Part shown: one piece after another, positions 1 through 7,833 of the stretch
How positions within the stretch are numbered: the first letter of the stretch is position 1
Layout of the letters: every line of letters starts with the position of its first letter
DNA from: Thioglobus_B sp964558405
GTDB lineage: Bacteria > Pseudomonadota > Gammaproteobacteria > PS1 > Pseudothioglobaceae
Assembly (NCBI GenBank): GCA_964558405.1
Contig: CAZLDG010000020.1
Span: 1-26,995, forward strand
Length of the DNA: 26,995 nucleotides
Direction: 5' to 3'
Position numbers and translations under genes: made by a program
Notes under the pieces: generated by a model
What the model was told of the DNA's origin: nothing
The model's input: the letters and a program-made list of their open reading frames with translations, nothing else
The model's database searches: none

Positions 1-290
1 AATTCTAACACTTCACCAATCCAACGAGCACCTGTTGTATGATCGGCAATATGATGACCGGTATCTTTATGCAATAAAACTGTTAAGCCAGTATTAGACA
101 AAAACCGCTCAAGCTCAGCCGCATTCTCATCACTATAGTTGACCTGATACATCGGCAGTGGATGTGGACCAATAGGCTGATTCATTACCTGTCCCAGCCA
201 ACAGCCTAAACTCTGCAAGGGTTCTCTTAGTTTAAGCGCCTTGGTCTTTTGCTGATCATTATGCCAATAGATATGTGCGTGATAATTCAT
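1..290 (-). CDS. DOPA 4,5-dioxygenase-family protein (partial, C-terminus outside window)
   Basis: About 96 residues can be read leftward from an ATG at 290-288 to the window edge. The sequence starts MNYHAHIYWHND and contains IGPHPLPMYQVNY, a histidine-rich HKDTGHHIADHT stretch and ARWIGE. These match the small (about 110 aa) family related to fungal/plant DOPA 4,5-dioxygenase, whose members are putative extradiol ring-cleaving enzymes with His metal ligands. In bacteria the real substrate is mostly unknown. The start codon overlaps the stop of the MocR regulator gene (ATGA, 290-287), so the two are almost certainly co-transcribed and translationally coupled. That suggests the regulator controls this enzyme. 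The family call is fairly secure; the substrate is not. Confidence 0.75.
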   Translation of the reverse strand, partial: MNYHAHIYWHNDQQKTKALKLREPLQSLGCWLGQVMNQPIGPHPLPMYQVNYSDENAAELERFLSNTGLTVLLHKDTGHHIADHTTGARWIGEVLE

Positions 291-1726
291 GCGCTAAGTG
301 CTTTTTGTAGCTGCTGGTTAATTAACCCGCCCAGGACTTGAATGGCGGTGATGCGTTTATCACTCCAGGACTCTGCATAAGTCAATCGGATGCAAGAATG
401 GTATTTATTATCCAGCGAGAATATATCTCCAGGAGAGATAGAGACACCCTGCTCACGAGCCTCGTCATACAATTGCGACGTATCGATCGCCTTGGGTAGT
501 TGCACCCATAAGACAAATCCACCCTGAGGCTTGGACACTCGAGTATCTTCTGGAAAATGCGCATCAATGAGATCGAGTAATTGATCTCGACGCTGTCTAT
601 AGGCTTCACGCGCTAAACGCAAATGACGATCATAACTGCCGCGACTAATAATCTGTGCAGTGACTAATTGTGGCAATCTGGAGACCGCCACATTACTCAC
701 AAACTGTAGATGCTGAACCTTGTCTAAATGCGAGCCAGGAATAATCCAGCCTACTCGCATACCTGGATCCAGGGTTTTCGATACCGATGAACACAACAAC
801 ACCCTGCCCTGAGTGTCAAACGACTTGATGGCCTTTGGACGCTGATTGTTATAACCCAGCTCAGCATAAACATCATCTTCAATCAAATAAATCTCATGTT
901 GATTAATCAACTCTATCAATTGTTGTTTATGCGCATCTGGCATAACAGAGCCAAACGGATTATTATAAGAAGGAATACTAATCACCGCTTTAATTGGCCA
1001 TTGCTCTAGCGCTAATTGCAGAGCATCAATACTCATGCCGGTACTGGCATCAGTAGGGATTTCGATTGCCTTTAGACCGCAAGATTCAATCAACTGCAAC
1101 AAACCATAATAACAAGGGGTTTCAACCGCAATAATATCACCCGGTTTGGTCAGTGTGCGCAAAGCCAAATCCAAGGCATTTTGACAACCAGCAGTAATCA
1201 CAATGTCATCGGGGGAAGCTAATATGCCTGCATCCATAGCACGCTTGGCGATTTCTCTACGTAGTGCCTCGCTACCTTTAACTGCATCATAGCCAATGCC
1301 CACAAACTTCTGCGTGCGCACCACACTGGAAAAGACCTTCCTCAATTGGTTGGTAATAGGGAAATTACTATCGGCAACCGCGGAGGAAAAGTTAATAAAC
1401 TTTGAATTGGCGCCATCTTGCATCACCTCCATAATGCGTTGCGCCTTGCTGGGCTTTATGGGCTGACAACAATCTCCTTGAACCTTAGGTGGGGGTTTGT
1501 CAGCTTTAGGCTTAGGTCGATGAACATAATATCCAGACTTGAGCCTGACCTCGGCAAAACCCCTGTCTTCTAATATGGCATAAGCAGCCAAAATGGTCGA
1601 CACACTCACGCCTTGTTGTTTGGCCATAGCGCGTACCGACAAAAGCTTGTCTCCAGAGTTGTATACGCCGTCTTTAATCTGCTTTATTAAGCGGTCTGCA
1701 ATCGTATTGTATAGGCTATTTTCCAT
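287..1726 (-). CDS. MocR-type transcriptional regulator (GntR HTH fused to class I aminotransferase domain)
   Basis: This 479-aa protein has a GntR-type winged helix at residues 1-70, a Pro/Lys-rich linker (about 71-100), and a fold-type I PLP-dependent aminotransferase domain to the end. The PLP lysine is K317 in SSVSKTLDPG. Other cofactor-site signatures are SYNNPFG (about 253-259), EDDVYAEL (283-290) and the carboxylate-binding Arg in IRLTY (about 447). MocR proteins use PLP, an amino acid or a derivative as effector and usually regulate a neighbouring gene. Here the downstream gene is DOPA-dioxygenase-like (ATGA overlap), and a DUF1127 gene diverges. The E. coli yjiR (MocR) and yjiS (DUF1127) genes are likewise neighbours. 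No clear Shine-Dalgarno precedes the ATG. The CAGTACAGA half-site lies 7-15 bp upstream of the ATG, which suggests autoregulation. Confidence 0.92.
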   Translation of the reverse strand: MENSLYNTIADRLIKQIKDGVYNSGDKLLSVRAMAKQQGVSVSTILAAYAILEDRGFAEVRLKSGYYVHRPKPKADKPPPKVQGDCCQPIKPSKAQRIMEVMQDGANSKFINFSSAVADSNFPITNQLRKVFSSVVRTQKFVGIGYDAVKGSEALRREIAKRAMDAGILASPDDIVITAGCQNALDLALRTLTKPGDIIAVETPCYYGLLQLIESCGLKAIEIPTDASTGMSIDALQLALEQWPIKAVISIPSYNNPFGSVMPDAHKQQLIELINQHEIYLIEDDVYAELGYNNQRPKAIKSFDTQGRVLLCSSVSKTLDPGMRVGWIIPGSHLDKVQHLQFVSNVAVSRLPQLVTAQIISRGSYDRHLRLAREAYRQRRDQLLDLIDAHFPEDTRVSKPQGGFVLWVQLPKAIDTSQLYDEAREQGVSISPGDIFSLDNKYHSCIRLTYAESWSDKRITAIQVLGGLINQQLQKALSA

Positions 1727-1732
1727 ATTTAT

Positions 1733-1830
1733 CAGTACAGAATGTTTATAAAAACATCATAACAGATAAGTTTAGGCAAATCTGTTATGGTTAATATAAA
1801 TATACTCTATATCTGTACTGGTTCAGATAA
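1733..1830. promoter_or_regulatory. Divergent control region with clustered MocR-type half-sites
   Basis: Between the MocR and DUF1127 genes I see TAACAGAT (1760-1767) mirrored by ATCTGTTA (1780-1787). CAGTACAGA (1733-1741) is mirrored by TCTGTACTG (1812-1820). TATCTG (1810-1815) is mirrored by CAGATA (1824-1829). The two ATCTGT copies at 1780 and 1811 are in the same orientation 31 bp apart, about three helical turns. MocR dimers often bind spaced direct or inverted repeats. The regulator and motif assignment is inference from position and symmetry. Confidence 0.6.
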
Positions 1831-1836
1831 TAATTC

Positions 1837-1842
1837 TATAAT
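1837..1842 (+). promoter_or_regulatory. Candidate -10 box of the DUF1127 gene
   Basis: A perfect TATAAT lies just after the TATCTG/CAGATA half-sites, with no good -35 box, as expected for an activator-dependent promoter. The predicted transcription start (about 1849) is one base before an in-frame ATG at 1850 and 25 bases before the ATG with a Shine-Dalgarno at 1874. Confidence 0.45.
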
Positions 1843-1873
1843 TATCCCCATGAACAAACCAATGGAGAAAATC

Positions 1874-2077
1874 ATGGAATACACCCTACAAAAATCACAT
1901 TATCACTTCAAGTTTTTTGAGTTTCCACTACAGCAATGGTTAAAGAAAATAAAGTGCTACTATGCGACTTATCAACAAAGACAAGAATTGTCGCATCTAA
2001 GTGATGCGCAACTGGAGGATATTGGCATTAGTCGCCAACAGGCGCTAGAAGAATCTAGCAAGCCTTTTTGGAAATAA
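1874..2077 (+). CDS. DUF1127 (YjiS-like) small protein
   Basis: From the ATG at 1874 the product is 67 aa. Its C-terminal half (RQELSHLSDAQLEDIGISR followed by QQALEES) is a clear DUF1127 motif: arginine/glutamine-rich, then L-x-x-L-x-D-x-x-L-x-D-I-G-I-S-R. I chose this start because GGAG (1864-1867) sits six bases upstream. Longer in-frame starts exist at 1850 (75 aa, no Shine-Dalgarno) and 1862. DUF1127 proteins are short and cytoplasmic; the few studied affect RNA binding or phosphate and carbon physiology, so no function is assigned here. The gene diverges from a MocR regulator, the same pairing as yjiR/yjiS. A strong hairpin follows the stop codon. Confidence 0.8.
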   Translation: MEYTLQKSHYHFKFFEFPLQQWLKKIKCYYATYQQRQELSHLSDAQLEDIGISRQQALEESSKPFWK

Positions 2078-2087
2078 CTGAGTATTT

Positions 2088-2110
2088 GTGCTGTTGAGAA
2101 TCAACAGCAC
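2088..2110. terminator. Hairpin between convergent DUF1127 and pyrF genes
   Basis: A perfect 10-bp stem GTGCTGTTGA / TCAACAGCAC closes on a GAA loop. It stands 10 bases after the DUF1127 stop and 17 bases after the pyrF stop, so it can serve both strands. The T-tracts on both sides are poor, so it may also act as an RNA 3'-end stabiliser. Confidence 0.6.
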
Positions 2111-2127
2111 AGATTGGTTTTGGTGTT

Positions 2128-2826
2128 TTAAGAAAAACAGCCTTTGATAATTTGTTGAATATTGGCAGCAGCCTCGTACGGGTCCTGCGCATTTTTAATC
2201 GGACGACCCACCACAATATAATCTGAACCCGAACCAAAGGCAGTGGCCACATCAACCACACGCTTTTGATCATCATCATTAGCCACCGGACGAATACCTG
2301 GGGTTACGGCAATCAGTTTATTGTCAACATATTCGCGTAAAAACGGCACTTCTAAACCTGAGGAAACCACACCATCACAACCGGCTTCAAAAGCGCGCTT
2401 GGCGCGTGAAATCACCAAATCTTGCACATCACAATCAAAACCCAGATCGTCCAAATCACCACGATCCAAACTGGTGAGTGCCGTTACTGCTAAGATTTTA
2501 AGGTCGCCTTTGTTTTCAGCAGCCTTTTCCATCAATGCTTGGTTGCCATGAATAGTAGCAAAGGTAGCACCGTACTGACTCAAACGATTAATGGTTCTGC
2601 CCACAGTCTCAGGTACATCGAAAAACTTCAAATCAACAAAAACCTTCTTGTCTTTTTCAATCAACCAATCCATTAGTTGAAAGTACTGACCAGTCATTAG
2701 CATTTCCATGCCAATTTTATAAAAATTCACACTATCATCCAAGCGCTCAACCAATGCCTTAGCTTGGTCAACTTCGGGTACGTCTAGTGCAAAAATCAGT
2801 CTGTCTTCAACCTTAATGTCTTTCAT
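2128..2826 (-). CDS. pyrF: Orotidine 5'-phosphate decarboxylase
   Basis: The 232-aa product catalyses the last step of UMP synthesis, decarboxylation of OMP, in the cytoplasm. The catalytic array is visible: FALDVP near the N-terminus, YKIGME (K37), the D65-x-K67-x-x-D70 motif in VDLKFFDVPETV, and the C-terminal phosphate loop VTPGIRP with GSDYIVVGRPI. The length is normal for the bacterial enzyme. AAGGAT stands upstream of the ATG at a usable distance. The gene is last in a leftward unit, 15 bp behind the Sel1-repeat gene. E. coli pyrF also shares an operon with unrelated small genes. Confidence 0.97.
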   Translation of the reverse strand: MKDIKVEDRLIFALDVPEVDQAKALVERLDDSVNFYKIGMEMLMTGQYFQLMDWLIEKDKKVFVDLKFFDVPETVGRTINRLSQYGATFATIHGNQALMEKAAENKGDLKILAVTALTSLDRGDLDDLGFDCDVQDLVISRAKRAFEAGCDGVVSSGLEVPFLREYVDNKLIAVTPGIRPVANDDDQKRVVDVATAFGSGSDYIVVGRPIKNAQDPYEAAANIQQIIKGCFS

Positions 2827-2841
2827 AGTTTATCCTTATGT

Positions 2842-3132
2842 TTAAAAAATACTGGCGCCTGAATAGCCATTATCATGAGCTCTCTTAATCCAGTACTTAG
2901 ACTTGGCAATATCCTTCTCGCCTGCCTTGCCTAGTGCGTAAAAAATGCCCAAATTATACTGTGCTTTTGCATGCTCCTGCGCAGCAGATTTTTCATACCA
3001 CGAAAAGGCTTGTTGATAGTCTTGCTCTACTTGCAAACCCAACTCAAACATCAGTGCATATTCGTACTGATACTTGGCCTCGCCAGCCTCAGCCAAGGCC
3101 TGAACCTCATCAAAAGTTTTACTGATTTTCAC
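2842..3132 (-). CDS. Small Sel1-repeat protein
   Basis: The 96-aa product carries about two Sel1-like (TPR-type alpha/alpha) repeats. The readable signatures are AKYQYEYALMFELGLQVEQDY, then QAFSWYEKSAAQEHAKAQYNLG and AKSKYWIKRAHDNGYSGA. No signal peptide is evident, so it is probably cytoplasmic and a protein-interaction scaffold; its partner is unknown. It starts with GTG (3132-3130), sharing one base with the TAG stop of the upstream gene (TAGTG), so translation is probably coupled. No better ATG exists in frame. It is followed closely by pyrF. Confidence 0.75.
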   Translation of the reverse strand: MKISKTFDEVQALAEAGEAKYQYEYALMFELGLQVEQDYQQAFSWYEKSAAQEHAKAQYNLGIFYALGKAGEKDIAKSKYWIKRAHDNGYSGASIF

Positions 3133-3635
3133 TACTTAGGCGAGACCTCTACCCTAACTTTAATTGTGTCACCCTGGGGTTTACGCTTACTGATATAGGT
3201 AAAAGTGCGGCCATCGTATTCATACTCTACACGATAATGACTCAGGCGCTTTTTCGAGCTAATGCGATACTTGGTTTCACACACTTCTTTTGTCACCATC
3301 TTGCCAGTGTTGGATTTGGCCAGTTCATCATCATGCGCTAAAGATGCCCCCAATGCCGCACCAGCAACTGTCATGGCGTCTTTGCCACGACCATCGCCAA
3401 ACTGATTGCCGATCAAACCACCCAAAATACCGCCCATGATTTCATTGGTGGCTGAGCCATCACCCTGGGGTTGATAGAACTCTTTAATATAACAATCTTG
3501 ATACGGTTCACGAATGGTGTGTTCACGATAGACCTTATCCACCGAAACCACGGTGGCAGTGTCGGTATAACTACCCGCTATTGATAGGGGTGATAACAAA
3601 GCAGTAGTTAAAAAAGCAAAACTAATTTTATTCAT
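3132..3635 (-). CDS. Exported glycine-zipper (17 kDa antigen-like) envelope protein
   Basis: I take the ATG at 3635-3633 (167 aa) because AAGGAG lies nine bases upstream; an in-frame ATG eight codons earlier has no such site. Residues 1-20 form a Sec signal peptide (hydrophobic core FAFLTTALLSPL, cut after SIA). A central glycine zipper (about residues 67-104) reads MGGILGGLIGNQFGDGRG, followed by AGAALGASLAHD. This is the pattern of the glycine-zipper 2TM family related to Rickettsia 17 kDa surface antigen and SlyB, which associates with the outer membrane. There is no lipobox cysteine at the cleavage site, so it is not a lipoprotein. Two downstream cysteines could form a disulfide. It is first gene of the leftward unit with Sel1 and pyrF. 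Confidence 0.82.
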   Translation of the reverse strand: MNKISFAFLTTALLSPLSIAGSYTDTATVVSVDKVYREHTIREPYQDCYIKEFYQPQGDGSATNEIMGGILGGLIGNQFGDGRGKDAMTVAGAALGASLAHDDELAKSNTGKMVTKEVCETKYRISSKKRLSHYRVEYEYDGRTFTYISKRKPQGDTIKVRVEVSPK

Positions 3636-3701
3636 GCGATTACTCCTTTTTTTAATCAATTGATATAGACTATTCTACTACTCTATCTATGGATGGTTAA
3701 C

Positions 3702-4316
3702 ATGAAATCAAGCACCTTATACTATATTCACGACCCCATGTGTTCTTGGTGTTGGGGTTTTAATAAAACTTGGAATTCGCTAGTGCAACTCCTACCCGAT
3801 GAGATTGAAGTTCGCTACGTGCTCGGCGGTTTAGCGCCGGATAATAATGAACCCATGGATGCGCGAACACGTGAATACGTCCAGTCACAATGGAGAAAAA
3901 TTCAACAACGCATTCCCGGTGTGGAATTTAACTTTGATTTCTGGGAGGTTTGCCAACCTAAACGCTCAACCTATATCGCCTGTCGCGCGGTAATTGCTGC
4001 CAAAAATCAAGATCCAAAGTATGAATTGCCGATGATTCACGCCATTCAAACTGCCTATTATCAGCGCGCGCAAAATCCCTCAGAAAAAACCACACTTATT
4101 AATCTAGCCAGAGAACTGTCGCTGGATATTGATAGTTTTACACAAGCGCTAAATGCTAACAGTACGCAAGCGCAATTGGATGATGATATAGCGCTCGCCC
4201 AAGATTTAGGCGTGAGTAGCTTTCCCTCATTGGTGCTACTTGGCGATGGTGTGCCAACCAATATTGGTATTGACTATAACCACGCACAACCCATGCTGGA
4301 GCAAATACTCACTTGA
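3702..4316 (+). CDS. DsbA-family (FrnE-like) thiol-disulfide oxidoreductase, cytoplasmic
   Basis: The 204-aa protein has a thioredoxin-type active site C14-S-W-C17 (HDPMCSWCWGF). It ends with a VSSFPSLVLLGD segment whose Pro is the expected cis-proline of the thioredoxin fold. A helical insertion between them fits the DsbA/FrnE class. No signal peptide is present, so it acts in the cytoplasm, unlike true DsbA. I prefer the ATG at 3702 because GGATGG precedes it; an in-frame ATG at 3693 has nothing upstream. The stop codon lies inside the -35 box of the following tRNA gene, so the two transcription units abut. The substrate is unknown. Confidence 0.85.
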   Translation: MKSSTLYYIHDPMCSWCWGFNKTWNSLVQLLPDEIEVRYVLGGLAPDNNEPMDARTREYVQSQWRKIQQRIPGVEFNFDFWEVCQPKRSTYIACRAVIAAKNQDPKYELPMIHAIQTAYYQRAQNPSEKTTLINLARELSLDIDSFTQALNANSTQAQLDDDIALAQDLGVSSFPSLVLLGDGVPTNIGIDYNHAQPMLEQILT

Positions 4317-4341
4317 ACCGTTGTCCGAACTCATTGATAAT
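4313..4341 (+). promoter_or_regulatory. Promoter of tRNA-Arg
   Basis: TTGAAC (4313-4318), a 17-bp spacer and GATAAT (4336-4341) make a good sigma70 promoter. It predicts a start near 4348, four bases before the tRNA. The -35 box overlaps the stop codon of the DsbA-like gene. Confidence 0.7.
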
Positions 4342-4351
4342 AACCCTACTT

Positions 4352-4428
4352 GCCCTCGTAGCTCAGCTGGATAGAGCAGCCGCCTCCTAAGCGGCAGGTC
4401 GAACGTTCGAATCGTTTTGAGGGCGCCA
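4352..4428 (+). tRNA. tRNA-Arg (anticodon CCT)
   Basis: The full cloverleaf can be folded. Acceptor GCCCTCG pairs with TGAGGGC (one G-U pair). The D arm is GCTC/GAGC. The anticodon arm is GCCGC-CTCCTAA-GCGGC with anticodon CCT, which reads AGG. The T arm is GAACG-TTCGAAT-CGTTT. The discriminator is G, and the CCA end is encoded (4426-4428). Six T residues follow directly (4429-4434). Confidence 0.95.
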
Positions 4429-4454
4429 TTTTTTCAAACAACAATAAAAGACAT

Positions 4455-5063
4455 ATGGATAATCTAATGCACGGAACCGATAACAAGCCTCGTTGCGCAT
4501 GGTGTGCTTTGGCGCCAGAATTTATCCACTATCATGATGAAGAATGGGGCTATCCCGTTGATGATAATATTCGCCTATTTGAAAAATTGTGTCTAGAAAG
4601 CTTTCAATCGGGCTTAAGCTGGCGAACCATACTCACCAAAAGAGAAAACTTTAGAGCGGCTTTTAAGGGTTTTGATTTTAACCAAGTGGCACAATTTACC
4701 GAGAGCGATGTAGAGCACTTACTTAGTAACAAAGGCATCGTTCGCCACCGCAAAAAAATAGAGGCTACCATTAATAATGCGCAACGCGCCCAAGAGATGG
4801 TTGCAGAGTTTGGATCTTTGGCTGCTTATTTTTGGCATTTCGAGCCAGATGAATCCACATTGGCTGAACCACAAACACTATCCAGTTCAGAAGCGTCAAG
4901 AATCCTTTCCAAAGATCTAAAGAAAAAAGGCTGGAGGTTTGTTGGACCCACTACCGTCTATTCATTTATGCAAGCCATGGGCTTGATTAATGACCACGCC
5001 ATTGGTTGTGTCTGCAGAGAAAAATCTAGAAAGGCCAGAGAATCTTTTACCAGGCCAAAATAA
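4455..5063 (+). CDS. tag: DNA-3-methyladenine glycosylase I
   Basis: The 202-aa protein removes 3-methyladenine from alkylated DNA by base excision. It aligns by eye along the whole length with E. coli Tag. The zinc ligands correspond to C14 (RCAWC), H27 (HYHDEEWG), H181 and C185 (NDHAIGC). The catalytic-pocket Glu corresponds to E48 in CLESFQSGLSW. Conserved GIVRHRKKI and YSFMQAMGL segments are present. Translation may start at 4455 or at an in-frame ATG at 4467; neither has a strong Shine-Dalgarno. The gene follows tRNA-Arg without a separate obvious promoter, so some transcription may come from the tRNA promoter. Confidence 0.95.
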   Translation: MDNLMHGTDNKPRCAWCALAPEFIHYHDEEWGYPVDDNIRLFEKLCLESFQSGLSWRTILTKRENFRAAFKGFDFNQVAQFTESDVEHLLSNKGIVRHRKKIEATINNAQRAQEMVAEFGSLAAYFWHFEPDESTLAEPQTLSSSEASRILSKDLKKKGWRFVGPTTVYSFMQAMGLINDHAIGCVCREKSRKARESFTRPK

Positions 5064-5224
5064 ACAAGTATCGTTTCAGCCTTAAGCATCACATCTCAAG
5101 AATATCACGCATCTCATTAAGTCAAAATATGCTTGGACACTTAACCCACATCAAGGAAAAAGTTATGGTTTTCCATATACTTAGGCACAATGTTACAATT
5201 TCGTTACACCTCTGATACAAATAG

Positions 5225-5230
5225 TATATT
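5225..5230 (+). promoter_or_regulatory. Candidate -10 box of the 861-aa autotransporter gene
   Basis: TATATT ends 11 bases before the ATG at 5242, so the predicted transcript would have about a five-base leader. Two GTTACA copies 11 bp apart (5192-5197 and 5203-5208) lie in the -35 region and could be an activator site. No consensus -35 box is visible. Confidence 0.35.
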
Positions 5231-5241
5231 AAAATATTCTA

Positions 5242-7827
5242 ATGCATTTTATATTGTTGGCCTTAGTGTGGCTAGCCTCACTGTCTGCACAGGCTACCAT
5301 ACCCGTTCTTAACTCTTCTACGCCAGCTGACAATGCTACTGGTGTGAGTCAAACCACCAATCTTGAGTTAAAATTTTCCAAGGCACTCACGGCAGTTTCT
5401 GGCAAAAATATCAATATTTACCAATCAGGTGGTTCGCTAGTAGAGGCGGTTGATGTTAGTAGTGCTCAAGTTAGTTTAAGCCAAGGCAACAAAACTGCAA
5501 CGGTCGACTTTAATACCACACTATCTGGTGGCACAGGCTATTACATCTTAATTGATGCGGGTGCTTTTACTAATAATGGCGATGCTTACCCAGGTATTAG
5601 TAGTTCGACCGAACTTAACTTTACCACACTTGCAGATACCACTGCACCAACCGTTAGTTTTAGTCCGGTTAACGGGGCAACAGCTGTGGCGGCAAATAGC
5701 AATATCACCTTAACCTTTGACGAATCTATCAGACACACCAATGATTCTGCTATTACCAATACCAGTGTTGATGCGCTAATTACCTTAAAAGAAACCAATG
5801 CCAGTGGCAGCAATATTGCCTTTGATGCCACCATTTCTGGCAATGTAATTACTATTAACCCAACAAGTAACTTTGGTAGTGAACAGGTGGTTTATGTGGC
5901 CATTGATGCCACGATAGAGGATGATGCAGATAACGCCATCACTGCCAGTTCGGTAACATTTACCGTGGTTGATACTATTGCGCCAACGGTGACAACTAGT
6001 CCAACCAATGGCGCCACCAATGTGTCAGGCAATGCACACATTGAGTTTATTTTTAATGAGAGTGTTCGCCATATTAGTGATAAAGCACTGGCTAACAATG
6101 GCGGTCAAAACTTTACCGATATTGAAAGCTTAGTGACGCTCAAAGAGGATAACGCCAGTGGTGCCAATATTGCTTTTAGTGCTGAAGTGGATGAAGAGCT
6201 AGATGGCACAATTAAGATTGAAGTATTTCCAAGTGCAAATCTAGGTTCTTTACAAACAGTTTACGCCTCTCTAGATGCAACTCAAATTGAAGATACTTCA
6301 GACAATGCTATCGCTAACAGTGTATCAACCACTTTTACCACGGCCTCTATCACTCTGCCAGATTACGATACCACATATCCTAGAAATCTACACAAAAATA
6401 TCGGTATTGATGCCAATATTGTGCTGGACTTTAATATGGTGGTTTATGCGCCGACTAACAGTGCCGGCGGCAATAACGATCGATATATTGAAATTTATAA
6501 TGCCGACACAGGTGTGAGAGTATTCTATGAATTGTCTGACAGTGTTTATATTAGTGGGTCTGGCACATCTCAAATTACCATTGATCCGCCTAACGACCTA
6601 GAAGAGTATGTGAATTACTATATTTTGATTGGCGCAAATGCTTTTCGTGATGGCGATGGTAATGGAAACTTCTACCCTGGTGTAAGTGACACTGACTCAT
6701 TAACCTTTAAAACTGCCAAAGATCCGAATAAATACGCGGATGTCACCGCCTTAAACGAAACCCATGTAGAGCACTCTATGCATCAGGCTGAACGCTCTAT
6801 TAACGCCATTACCAATCGACAAAACTATATTCGCCGTCATGGCGGGCGTAACATCTCCCATCAGGGGATTAATTTTAAGTTTAATAATCAGCGCTTGGAT
6901 CAAACGCTAAACCAGCTCAGCCCTCTGATTCAACACTTTGAACAATACAATGTCAATAAAAAACTCTCTAAGGCAGTTGATAACGCCCTGCCAGATGAGT
7001 GGGGTCTATGGACAGCCGGGGAGATTGTCATTGGTGAAACCAATGCCGATAATGGCAGTTTAGATCGTCGACAAGACAGTAGAGAAATCTCGGTTGGACT
7101 CGACAAATCATTTGACAAATACAAGTTAGCAGGCATCGCTTATCGTTTTAATAAAACCAAAACCAGAATTGGCTCAACTGGAACCAAAATGGATTCCAAT
7201 ACTCAATCTTGGTCATTGTATGGCTCGATTAAAAATGGCACCAATAAAGAATTAGAAGCCTTGGTGGGTTGGAGCGATATTTCCACTGATCATACGCGCG
7301 TTGATGGTGTTAATACCTATACTGGTGTGCGTGATAGTCATCAAGTGTTTGGCTGTTTTATTGCCCGAGAAAATCACAATATTGACAAGCTAAGCCTATC
7401 GCCTTTTGTACGCCTAGACACCTCTTACACCAAGCAGTATGCTTATAGTGAAACTGGCGATAGCGATACTGCCTATGATGCACTACACTACAAGGACAAC
7501 AACTTTCATGATACCGTGCTATCACTGGGTTTGGACGTTAGTACTGAATATCAATTGTCTCAAAAAACACTCAAGCCTTATTTGTCTTTTAGGCATAAAG
7601 AGAATATGGGCTATGAGTCCAGTAACACAATGTATTATCTCTCTAACCCAATTAAAGAGTACACACAGACTATTGTCTCAAACCACGACGAATCTGGTTT
7701 TAACTTGATTACTGGTGTTGATGTTCAATCAGAGGAAGGCTGGCTAATTAACCTCAGTTATGAGCTAAGTGAATCTGAACTTACACTAAACAAAGGTTTA
7801 CGCTTTAGAGTTGACTGGAAGTTCTAA
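5242..7827 (+). CDS. Autotransporter-type surface protein with Ig-like repeats (861 aa)
   Basis: The N-terminal 18 residues (core ILLALVWLASL, cut after AQA) form a signal sequence with no basic residue. About four bacterial Ig-like (Big_5/SwmB-like) domains follow at roughly residues 20-130, 131-240, 241-372 and 375-490; these show repeats of the type STPADNATGV...LELKFSKAL and FYPGVSDTDSLTF. After a linker, residues 590-861 resemble a type Va autotransporter barrel: EWGLWTAGEIVIGE, then alternating amphipathic strands, ending in VDWKF with the C-terminal Phe that BamA recognises. The barrel is clearly related to that of the 1813-aa protein in this window. The likely role is surface adhesion; the ligand is unknown. 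No Shine-Dalgarno precedes the ATG and an in-frame stop lies just upstream. The stop codon is 6 bp from the rfaH stop. Confidence 0.82.
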   Translation: MHFILLALVWLASLSAQATIPVLNSSTPADNATGVSQTTNLELKFSKALTAVSGKNINIYQSGGSLVEAVDVSSAQVSLSQGNKTATVDFNTTLSGGTGYYILIDAGAFTNNGDAYPGISSSTELNFTTLADTTAPTVSFSPVNGATAVAANSNITLTFDESIRHTNDSAITNTSVDALITLKETNASGSNIAFDATISGNVITINPTSNFGSEQVVYVAIDATIEDDADNAITASSVTFTVVDTIAPTVTTSPTNGATNVSGNAHIEFIFNESVRHISDKALANNGGQNFTDIESLVTLKEDNASGANIAFSAEVDEELDGTIKIEVFPSANLGSLQTVYASLDATQIEDTSDNAIANSVSTTFTTASITLPDYDTTYPRNLHKNIGIDANIVLDFNMVVYAPTNSAGGNNDRYIEIYNADTGVRVFYELSDSVYISGSGTSQITIDPPNDLEEYVNYYILIGANAFRDGDGNGNFYPGVSDTDSLTFKTAKDPNKYADVTALNETHVEHSMHQAERSINAITNRQNYIRRHGGRNISHQGINFKFNNQRLDQTLNQLSPLIQHFEQYNVNKKLSKAVDNALPDEWGLWTAGEIVIGETNADNGSLDRRQDSREISVGLDKSFDKYKLAGIAYRFNKTKTRIGSTGTKMDSNTQSWSLYGSIKNGTNKELEALVGWSDISTDHTRVDGVNTYTGVRDSHQVFGCFIARENHNIDKLSLSPFVRLDTSYTKQYAYSETGDSDTAYDALHYKDNNFHDTVLSLGLDVSTEYQLSQKTLKPYLSFRHKENMGYESSNTMYYLSNPIKEYTQTIVSNHDESGFNLITGVDVQSEEGWLINLSYELSESELTLNKGLRFRVDWKF

Positions 7828-7833
7828 AGATTA

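Noticed and set aside
1787..1873. Long N-terminal extension of the DUF1127 protein from the ATG at 1787
   Set aside because: It reads through the operator and -10 region and has no Shine-Dalgarno. The DUF1127 family is short and starts near 1874.
4352..4434. tRNA-Arg as a genomic-island attachment site
   Set aside because: No integrase and no duplicated tRNA 3' end can be found in the window. The flanking genes are ordinary housekeeping genes.
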